Positions 1-5,301 of a stretch of DNA of 13,261 nt are shown one piece after another (the stretch's first letter is position 1; each line of letters starts with the position of its first letter). The DNA is taken from the NCBI GenBank assembly GCA_946537565.1, contig CAMNFW010000035.1:1-13261 (forward strand). The letters are read 5' to 3'. The notes under the pieces were generated by a model. It searched no databases and was not told where the DNA came from. It saw only the letters and a program-made list of their open reading frames with translations. The stretch is from an uncultured Ruminococcus sp. (GTDB lineage Bacteria; Bacillota; Clostridia; Oscillospirales; Ruminococcaceae). The translations under genes and the position numbers were made by a program.

Positions 1-796
1 CCGGTACATATTTATTGTCGCCGAAAAGTATTTCTACCTGTAACGGCAATGTTACAGTCTTTCCACGAAGATGACCGGAAAGAACTGATACTGCGCCGAA
101 TTCTCCCATAGCTCTTGCTGCACAGAGTACAATTCCGTATAGCAATGCCCATTTTATATGTGGGAGTGTTATTCTGCGGAATATTGTCAGTCCCTTTGCC
201 CCCATCATTGCAGCTGCTTCTTCTTCGTCAGTTCCCTGGGCTTCCAGCACTGGAAGAATCTCTCTGGAAATGAACGGGAAGGTCACGAATACTGTTGCCA
301 GTATTATTCCCGGCACTGCATATACTACTTCCAGTCCGTGTTCTTCAAGAAATGGATATATCTCACTTTGTCTGCCAAAGGTCAGTACATAGATAAGTCC
401 GGCTATTATCGGAGAAACTGTTACCGGAAGGTCGATCAATGTTACCAGCAGCTTTTTTCCCTTGAAACGGAATTTTGTCACCGACCAGGCTGCGAAAAGT
501 CCGAAAACTGTATTTATCAAAACTGCTATAACTGTTGCTTCAAGTGTCAGCAATACTGCACTTTTAGTATCATCTGCACCTATCGCCTCGGCATATGGAC
601 CGAAGCCTTTTTTTAATGCTTCTACTGCAACCGTTATCAGCGGCAGCACCAGCATAACAAACAGAAAGAGGACGCTTATGCCTATGAGCAGCCATTTTAC
701 TGCTTTTGAGCCCTTCGTTGCCGCATGGATATCTATGCTGCCTTCTCTCACCGTCACGGGTGAACTCTTCGCTTTAACAGCGTGAGCTTCTGCCAT
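1..796 (-). CDS. cysW: Sulfate/thiosulfate ABC transporter permease CysW (3' end cut by window edge)
   Basis: One of the two inner-membrane permease subunits of the sulfate/thiosulfate importer. I translated 265 codons from the minus strand; the frame is still open at position 1, so only the last few residues are missing. Hydrophobic segments follow a soluble N-terminal stretch of about 33 residues. The cytoplasmic ATPase-contact loop (EAA motif) is at about residues 190-215 (EEEAAAMMGAKG ... LPHIKW), followed by the family stretch ARAMGEFGAVSVLSG (about 227-241), diagnostic for CysW/ModB-type permeases. The ATG at 794-796 has an AGGAGG ribosome binding site about 8 nt upstream, lying inside the end of cysT. 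Only one base separates it from the cysT stop, so the two are co-translated. The EAA motif and the neighbouring sulfate-binding protein make sulfate more likely than molybdate. Confidence 0.93.
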   Translation of the reverse strand, partial: MAEAHAVKAKSSPVTVREGSIDIHAATKGSKAVKWLLIGISVLFLFVMLVLPLITVAVEALKKGFGPYAEAIGADDTKSAVLLTLEATVIAVLINTVFGLFAAWSVTKFRFKGKKLLVTLIDLPVTVSPIIAGLIYVLTFGRQSEIYPFLEEHGLEVVYAVPGIILATVFVTFPFISREILPVLEAQGTDEEEAAAMMGAKGLTIFRRITLPHIKWALLYGIVLCAARAMGEFGAVSVLSGHLRGKTVTLPLQVEILFGDNKYVP

Positions 797-797
797 A

Positions 798-1628
798 TCA
801 ATGTCCTCCTTTCAGTATCTTAGTGTTTCGTATCTGCACAAGGTTTACAAGGAATAATATCAGAAATGCCGCTGCCAGCATTACAAGTGCAATGGCCGTT
901 GCACTGGAATAATCATACTCCTGAAGCTCCGACATGATTATCAGCGGAGTTATCTCAGTTTCAAAAGGCTGGTTTCCTGCAATGAATACTACGCTTCCGT
1001 ATTCACCCAGGCAGCGTCCGAATGCAAGACCAAAACCGGTGAATATTGCCGGTCTCAGCTCAGGAAGTATCACCTTCCAGAATATCTTCGTCCGGCTTGC
1101 TCCAAGAATGCCTGCTGCTTCTTCATACAAAGGGTCAAGCTTCTCAAGCACCGGCTGAACTGCTCTTACCACAAAGGGTATTCCTATGAATATCAGTGCT
1201 ATGGTTATGCCTAAGCGAGTGTATGCTGCTTTTATACCGAACTTTCCTAACAGCTTTCCCATGAATCCTGTGTCAGCATAAAGGGAGGTCAGCGATATGC
1301 CGGCTACTGCGGTGGGAAGCGCAAAGGGCAGCTCGATCATTCCGTCCAGCAGCCGCTTGAACGGAAAGTCATACCTCACAAGCACCCAGGCAAGTATAAC
1401 GCCCATCACTGCATTTACAAGTGAGGCTGCCAGCGCTGTGATAAAACTTACCTCAAAGCTGGCTAATACTCTCTTCCTGGTTATCACTTCTATTATATCA
1501 CTTAAGCTCATCCTGGCTGTGAATACTATCAGTGATGCAAGGGGTATTAGTACGATCAGACTCAGCAATGTCAGTGTCACACCCATCGATAAGCCAAATC
1601 CGGGTATTATCCTTACCTTCTTCTTCAT
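798..1628 (-). CDS. cysT: Sulfate/thiosulfate ABC transporter permease CysT (CysU)
   Basis: The second membrane permease of the sulfate importer, about 276 residues, close to the family's usual 270-290. It has about six hydrophobic segments. An EAA loop lies at about residues 169-191 (YEEAAGILGASRTKIF ... LPEL), and the conserved GEYGSVVFIAGN stretch at about 208-219 is typical of CysT. Three in-frame starts lie close together: TTG at 1637, ATG at 1634 and ATG at 1628. The AAAGGA ribosome binding site sits only about 3 nt before the ATG at 1634 but about 9 nt before the one at 1628, so I chose 1628. The gene lies 103 nt after sbp and 1 nt before cysW in one operon. Family assignment is firm; the exact start is uncertain by two codons. 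Confidence 0.93.
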   Translation of the reverse strand: MKKKVRIIPGFGLSMGVTLTLLSLIVLIPLASLIVFTARMSLSDIIEVITRKRVLASFEVSFITALAASLVNAVMGVILAWVLVRYDFPFKRLLDGMIELPFALPTAVAGISLTSLYADTGFMGKLLGKFGIKAAYTRLGITIALIFIGIPFVVRAVQPVLEKLDPLYEEAAGILGASRTKIFWKVILPELRPAIFTGFGLAFGRCLGEYGSVVFIAGNQPFETEITPLIIMSELQEYDYSSATAIALVMLAAAFLILFLVNLVQIRNTKILKGGH

Positions 1629-1668
1629 AGTCATCAATCCTTTTCTAAGGGAAACCTGACTGGGTAAT

Positions 1669-1725
1669 AACTTCCTAAAGAAAGTTTCTTCCCCAGCCCA
1701 CCCCTTTCAATCACCTTTAAGGGGT
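1669..1725 (-). other. Two stem-loops in the sbp-cysT intercistronic gap
   Basis: Just after the sbp stop, the arms 1719-1725 and 1700-1706 (ACCCCTT / AAGGGGT) can pair over a 12-nt loop. A second hairpin follows at 1669-1686, with 7-bp arms (one G-T pair) and a TTTA loop. Neither is followed by a T-run on the minus strand, so these are not standard terminators. Stem-loops in this place often protect the 3' end of the abundant binding-protein transcript and raise its level over the permeases. That role is inferred from position only. Confidence 0.4.
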
Positions 1726-1731
1726 TATTTT

Positions 1732-2766
1732 TTATTCTTCGTAGATCTGATCAAAAAGTCCGCCGTCTGCAAAATGCTTCTCAAAGGCTTCGTCCCAGCC
1801 GCCAAAATCGTTTATCGTTACAAGATCAAGATCAAGATCAAATGTATCACCGAATTCAGCAAGTACCTTTTCATTCGATGGTCTGTAATAGTTCTCACCA
1901 GCAATTCGCTGCGCCTCTTCTGAATACAGATAGTTCAGGTATTCTGTGGCTACCTCTCTTGTTCCGTTTTTATCAACAACCTTGTCAACTACCGCTACTG
2001 AAGGCTGTGCAAGTATACTGATGCTCGGTGTTACGATCTCATATTCATCAGGATATTCCTGGAGTGAAAGAAATGCTTCATTCTCCCATGCCAGCAGTAC
2101 ATCTCCCTGCTTGTTCTCTACAAAAGAGTTCGTTGCTCCTCTTGCACCAGAATCAAGCACAAGAACGTGTGAGTAAAGTGTCTTTATATAGTCAGTGACT
2201 TTGGCTTCATCGTTGTTGTACTCGCTCTCTGCCCATGCCCATGCTGCAAGATAGTTCCAGCGTGCGCCGCCTGAGGTCTTGGGATTAGGTGTTATTATTC
2301 CTACGTCATCTCTCGCAAGATCTCCCCAGTCAAGTATGTTCTTAGGATTGCCCTTCCTTACAAGAAATACTATTGTTGATGTGTAAGGTGAACTGTCCAG
2401 TGGAAATTCATCTACCCAGCCCGGATCAATCAGACCGGCATCTTCCACTGCCTTGACATCATATTCAAGTGCAAGTGTCACTACATCTGCCGGGTTTCCA
2501 TTGGCTACTTCCAGCGCCTGCTTTCCTGAACCGCCGTGAGATTGAGTTATCTCCACTGTAGAATCATGCTCGGATTCCCAGTGCTTCTTGAACGCTTCAT
2601 TGTATGCTGCGTAAAGCTCTCTTGTCGGGTCATATGACACGTTTACTATAGAGTAGCTTTTTGCACTGTCGTCTGCGTTTGAAGTTTTTCCGCAGCCGGT
2701 GAATGAAAGTGCAGCTGATGCTGCGGCAAGGGTGAATGCTGTTATCTTTAATATACTGTTTTTCAT
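1732..2766 (-). CDS. sbp: Sulfate-binding lipoprotein of the ABC importer
   Basis: The extracellular solute-binding subunit that captures sulfate or thiosulfate and passes it to CysT/CysW; 344 residues, normal for the family. A lipoprotein signal peptide opens the protein: positively charged start, hydrophobic stretch 8-22, then SFTGC with Cys25 as the predicted lipidation site. Anion-binding motifs are visible: QSHGGSGKQA at about 75-84, and NPKTSGGAR at about 161-169, which matches the classic prokaryotic sulfate-binding signature. The ATG at 2764-2766 has AAAGAGG about 9 nt upstream. The frame stays open for 42 more codons upstream to a TTG at 2892, but that start would bury the signal peptide at residue 43, so I rejected it. 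First full gene of the operon, reading from the promoter at 2999-3027. Thiosulfate versus sulfate preference cannot be told. Confidence 0.94.
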   Translation of the reverse strand: MKNSILKITAFTLAAASAALSFTGCGKTSNADDSAKSYSIVNVSYDPTRELYAAYNEAFKKHWESEHDSTVEITQSHGGSGKQALEVANGNPADVVTLALEYDVKAVEDAGLIDPGWVDEFPLDSSPYTSTIVFLVRKGNPKNILDWGDLARDDVGIITPNPKTSGGARWNYLAAWAWAESEYNNDEAKVTDYIKTLYSHVLVLDSGARGATNSFVENKQGDVLLAWENEAFLSLQEYPDEYEIVTPSISILAQPSVAVVDKVVDKNGTREVATEYLNYLYSEEAQRIAGENYYRPSNEKVLAEFGDTFDLDLDLVTINDFGGWDEAFEKHFADGGLFDQIYEE

Positions 2767-2870
2767 GATCAAAAACCTCTTTCTTATTTTTCTCAGCCAG
2801 TCCGTTTTTACTGTGCCTTTTCTCACTGCCTGAGATATTTTTTCTATTATTTCCGGGTAACGTTCAAGGG

Positions 2871-2933
2871 TCACATTCGCTGCGAGGTCCAACAGCGTAT
2901 TACTCCTCCGGCGGCAAAGAATAAGCTATTCAT
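2871..2933 (-). CDS. 20-residue leader ORF upstream of sbp
   Basis: A short ORF (ATG at 2931-2933, TGA at 2871-2873) lies inside the roughly 225-nt 5' leader of the sulfate operon. Its ribosome binding site AAAAGGAGG is the strongest in the operon and sits 6 nt from the ATG. The predicted peptide begins MNSLFFAAGG and ends VIRCWTSQRM, with one Cys and one Trp. It ends 104 nt before the sbp start, and no obvious terminator follows it. A small leader before a sulfur-uptake operon suggests translation-dependent control, but I recognise no named family. Chance is possible for so short a frame; the strong ribosome binding site is the main support. Confidence 0.5.
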   Translation of the reverse strand: MNSLFFAAGGVIRCWTSQRM

Positions 2934-2998
2934 GTTATTCCTCCTTTTCTTTCACCTACTATTCATATTGATATGCTATGCTTTCGTGGTATGTGCTT

Positions 2999-3027
2999 AT
3001 AATACACCCTTTTTCCCAAATTGTCAA
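2999..3027 (-). promoter_or_regulatory. Sigma-A type promoter of the sulfate operon
   Basis: On the minus strand, TTGACA (3022-3027) is followed by a 17-nt spacer and TATTAT (2999-3004), one mismatch from the consensus. Transcription would start near 2992, giving a leader of about 225 nt before sbp. A 12-bp palindrome, CATAT-TG-ATATG (2964-2975), lies just downstream of the predicted start and could be a repressor site; no known sulfur-regulator motif was recognised there. Confidence 0.8.
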
Positions 3028-3155
3028 GTCCCCGAAACTAAGTTTGGTGATTTGTACGAAATACAATTCTTCATCACAAAAAGATTATACATATAAATCA
3101 TATCTGATTAGTCGGATTTGTGCGTATGCTCACTGTTTCTGTTCTGCTTCTTTCT
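3028..3155. other. AT-rich gap with no recognised feature
   Basis: This stretch lies between the sulfate promoter and the first hairpin cassette, within the 597-bp gene-poor interval 2767-3363. I see no ribosome binding site with a credible ORF, no RNA gene and no repeat shared with the rest of the window. The small frames that cross it run into the hairpin cassette and are not convincing. Confidence 0.5.
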
Positions 3156-3230
3156 GCCCCTTCCCCATTGGGGAAGGGGCGAGTATGGGGGCGAAGCCCC
3201 CATACTCTTTTGTGGGGCTTCGCCCCACAA
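3156..3230. repeat. Triple-hairpin intergenic cassette, copy 1
   Basis: Three perfect hairpins lie end to end. The first is 3156-3166 / 3170-3180 (11 bp, loop ATT), the second 3181-3192 / 3196-3207 (12 bp, loop GAA), the third 3210-3218 / 3222-3230 (9 bp, loop TTC). Stems are GC-rich (for example GCCCCTTCCCC and TTGTGGGGC). Copy 2 at 5156-5230 has the same arm lengths, loop sizes and order, with 67 of 75 bases identical. It sits past the terminator of the methyltransferase gene and upstream of the sulfate promoter. There is no protein-coding signal. It is probably a short dispersed repeat of REP or MITE type; no transposase is visible nearby. Confidence 0.88.
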
Positions 3231-3286
3231 TCCACTGCCATAACCGTATTGTTTATATTTACCTGCCGCTGTGTTAAAATAAAAAT

Positions 3287-3342
3287 ACACTATCTGCTGC
3301 TTTTTTTCAGCCGACTAAAGCTTCTTATGCTGCGGATAGTGT
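3287..3342 (-). terminator. Intrinsic terminator after the nadC-methyltransferase operon
   Basis: Arms 3329-3342 and 3287-3300 pair over 14 positions with two mismatches; the outer eight (ACACTATC / GATAGTGT) are perfect. On the minus strand the stem is followed by ATTTTTATTTT, as expected of a Rho-independent terminator 21 nt past the methyltransferase stop. The plus-strand side also has a T-run (3341-3350), so it could act in both directions. The 28-nt loop is unusually large. Confidence 0.7.
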
Positions 3343-3363
3343 TTTTTATTATTGTTCCAATCA

Positions 3364-4173
3364 TTATCTCAGCTGCCAGAACGCTACTGCACTGGCTGCT
3401 GCTACATTCAGCGAATCTACGCCGTTTGCCATTGGTATCTTAACTCGATAGGTGCAGCTGTCAATAGTTGTATCCTTAAGTCCTTCGCCCTCTGTTCCAA
3501 GAACTACTGCCAGCTTGCTTATATCCATCAGCTCAGGGGAATCTATACTAAGAGTATCATCACGAAGTGCCATTGCCGCTGTCATGAACCCCATATCATG
3601 CAGATAATTAATATAATCCGGTGAACCGCCGGGTATATATGTCCAGGGTATCTGAAATACCGTTCCCATACTTACCCTCAGCGACCGCCTGTAAAGCGGA
3701 TCACTGCACGGCTCCGTTAGTATTACCGCATCATAGTTGAGCGCTGCCGCTGAACGAAAAATCGCTCCAACATTTGTCTGGTTCATTATATCTTCCAGGA
3801 CAGCTACTCGTCTTGCTCCCTGCAATACCTTCTCCGGAGTTGAAAGCTTCTGCCGCCGCATTACACTGAGCAGTCCCTGTGTAAGCCGAAAGCCCGTAAT
3901 CTGTGTAAGCAGTTCACTGTCAGCGGTATAGACCTTTATATCTCCGCATCGTTCGATTATATCCACAGCCTGGCCTGTTATATATTTTCTTTCCGCTAAA
4001 AGTGAAAGCGGTTCATATCCTGCATCCAATGCTCTGCGGATCACCTTTGGACTTTCTGCTATGAATATTCCCGGCTCAGGCTCATAAAACCGCAGCAGCT
4101 GCACCTCTGAGGTACAGCTGTAGGGAAAAAGCTCAGGTATTGACAGGTCATTTATCTCGATTATCTCTGCCAT
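3364..4173 (-). CDS. SpoU/TrmH-family RNA 2'-O-methyltransferase
   Basis: A knotted (SPOUT) methyltransferase that transfers a methyl group from S-adenosylmethionine to a ribose 2'-OH in rRNA or tRNA; 269 residues. The N-terminal part (about 30-110) resembles the substrate-binding domain of the RlmB/TrmH type. The three catalytic-domain motifs follow in order: NQTNVGAIFRSAAAL at about 131-145 with the catalytic Asn and Arg, LGTEGEGL at about 225-232, and IPMANGVDSLNVAAA at about 246-260. I chose the ATG at 4171-4173 because it shares one base with the nadC stop (TAATG), a translational-coupling arrangement. A frame-open ATG at 4209 lies inside nadC and has no ribosome binding site. The RNA target cannot be told from sequence. 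A terminator follows at 3287-3342. Confidence 0.9.
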   Translation of the reverse strand: MAEIIEINDLSIPELFPYSCTSEVQLLRFYEPEPGIFIAESPKVIRRALDAGYEPLSLLAERKYITGQAVDIIERCGDIKVYTADSELLTQITGFRLTQGLLSVMRRQKLSTPEKVLQGARRVAVLEDIMNQTNVGAIFRSAAALNYDAVILTEPCSDPLYRRSLRVSMGTVFQIPWTYIPGGSPDYINYLHDMGFMTAAMALRDDTLSIDSPELMDISKLAVVLGTEGEGLKDTTIDSCTYRVKIPMANGVDSLNVAAASAVAFWQLR

Positions 4174-5015
4174 TATTTCGTTTTTATTTTCATCGAAATG
4201 TCGAAACATTTCACTGAATGTGTCAGCGCACCAAGTGAGATTATGTCAACTCCAGTCTCTGCAACCTGACGGATATTTTCACTGGTAACATTTCCGGAAG
4301 CCTCCAGAAGCGCCTGTCCAGCTGTTATCTCAACTGCCTTTTTCATATCATCACAGCTCATATTGTCCAGCATTATGATCTCGACCTTATTGTCAAGCGC
4401 TTCTTTAAGCTCTTCCAATGTACGAACCTCAACCTCGATCTTGACTGTGTGACCTATCTTCTCACGAAGTGCTGATACCGCAGCTGTAATACCGCCGTAT
4501 GCGTCAATATGGTTATCCTTGAGCATTGCTGCATCTGAAAGATTGAAACGGTGATTCTTTCCGCCGCCAACTGTAACTGCATATTTTTGCAGTCCACGCA
4601 GACCAGGCAGTGTTTTTCTTGTATCAGTTACAGAAGCGTTTGTGCCCTTTACCAGCTCCACACATTTATTTGTGGCTGTTGCAATTCCAGACATATGCTG
4701 GAGAATATTAAGCGCCGTTCTCTCACCTTTCAGAAGAGTCAGCGTACTGCCCTCCAGTTCTGCAATGATATCGCCTTTTTTAACCTTTGAACCGTCGGGC
4801 AAAAGTATTCTGAACTCTACATTTCCTCCTGCCAGATCAAACACTCTCCTGGCTATATCTATTCCGCAGACCACACCCTCGTCCTTTGCAACATAATATG
4901 CTGAGCTTTTGTGGCCGTCAGGGATAAGGTTATCCGCAGCAGCGTCGATATAGTTTATATCCTCCATGAGGGCAGTTGTGATTATATTGTCGATGTAGCA
5001 TTGTAATAATCTCAT
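4173..5015 (-). CDS. nadC: Quinolinate phosphoribosyltransferase (carboxylating)
   Basis: Joins quinolinate and PRPP to give nicotinate mononucleotide, CO2 and pyrophosphate, the last step specific to de novo NAD synthesis; cytoplasmic. It has 280 residues, the usual length. Motifs in order: GERTALNILQHMSGIAT (about 97-113), DTRKTLPGLR (about 131-140), KYAVTVGGGKNHR (about 144-156), LKDNH (about 165-169), IEVEV (about 193-197), IIMLDN (about 213-218), EASGN (about 238-242) and GVDIISLGALTHS (about 255-267). These include the Arg/His/Lys residues that bind quinolinate and PRPP. Two ATGs lie 6 nt apart; the ribosome binding site AAAAGGAG is 8 nt before the one at 5013-5015 and too close to the one at 5019-5021. 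No clear promoter was found between it and the cassette at 5074-5250. It overlaps the next gene by one base. Confidence 0.96.
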   Translation of the reverse strand: MRLLQCYIDNIITTALMEDINYIDAAADNLIPDGHKSSAYYVAKDEGVVCGIDIARRVFDLAGGNVEFRILLPDGSKVKKGDIIAELEGSTLTLLKGERTALNILQHMSGIATATNKCVELVKGTNASVTDTRKTLPGLRGLQKYAVTVGGGKNHRFNLSDAAMLKDNHIDAYGGITAAVSALREKIGHTVKIEVEVRTLEELKEALDNKVEIIMLDNMSCDDMKKAVEITAGQALLEASGNVTSENIRQVAETGVDIISLGALTHSVKCFDISMKIKTK

Positions 5016-5118
5016 TATCATAACTCCTTTTTTACAGTTATCGTTGCTTCGCTCAAAGGAAGCTTTTATCAGTCACTTTCCGCAGCTAAGGCTTACATCT
5101 GCCTCTGCACCAGTCCCT

Positions 5119-5150
5119 ACGGAAATCAATTTTTTTAAATTGATTTCCGT
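5119..5150. other. 14-bp perfect hairpin
   Basis: Arms 5119-5132 and 5137-5150 (ACGGAAATCAATTT and its reverse complement) pair perfectly over a TTTT loop. It lies 5 bp from the second triple-hairpin cassette. Copy 1 has no counterpart, so this hairpin is not part of the shared cassette. It could act as a processing or transcription-stop site; no T-run follows. Confidence 0.65.
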
Positions 5151-5155
5151 GCCCA

Positions 5156-5230
5156 GCCCCCTCCCCAATGGGGAGGGGGCGTTTATGGGGGCGAAGCCCC
5201 CATAAACTATTGTGGGGCTTCGCCCCACAA
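5156..5230. repeat. Triple-hairpin intergenic cassette, copy 2
   Basis: Same architecture as 3156-3230: 11-bp stem (5156-5166 / 5170-5180, loop AAT), 12-bp stem (5181-5192 / 5196-5207, loop GAA) and 9-bp stem (5210-5218 / 5222-5230, loop TTC, extendable by one A-T pair). Relative to copy 1, three stem pairs changed on both sides: T-A to C-G in hairpin 1, and A-T to T-A and G-C to T-A in hairpin 2. The only unpaired differences are one loop base and one linker base. It is in the same orientation as copy 1. It lies downstream of the carboxypeptidase gene and upstream of nadC. Confidence 0.88.
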
Positions 5231-5301
5231 TACACAGGCTGCGGAAAGTGTTATATAAATAGCTGATCATAGTTTTTGATGAAGTGATCCGAAATATGCT
5301 C

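Larger units (their letters stand above)
5074..5250. repeat. 13-bp inverted repeat enclosing four hairpins
   Basis: CACTTTCCGCAGC (5074-5086) and its exact reverse complement (5238-5250) bracket about 150 bp that hold an AT hairpin (5119-5150) and the second triple-hairpin cassette (5156-5230). Folded, this would be one closed stem with four perfect hairpin branches. It fills most of the gap between nadC and the carboxypeptidase gene. Either it is a small non-autonomous mobile element with terminal inverted repeats, or the cassette landed in the loop of a former terminator. No target-site duplication was recognised next to the arms. No T-run follows the left arm on the minus strand, so a working terminator is not supported. 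Confidence 0.6.

Noticed and set aside
158..785. Plus-strand frames opposite cysW
   Set aside because: Antisense shadows: the minus-strand frame encodes a clear CysW with the EAA motif.
2767..2892. N-terminal extension of sbp to the TTG at 2892
   Set aside because: It would put the lipoprotein signal peptide at residue 43; the ATG at 2766 has its own ribosome binding site. Kept only as a finding.
3156..3230. Cassette as a CRISPR array or a terminator
   Set aside because: There are no repeat-spacer units, and the stems are not followed by T-runs on either strand.
3108..3443. Small frames on both strands over the first cassette
   Set aside because: They are open because GC palindromes lack stops; no good start signal, no homology recognised, and one runs into the terminator.
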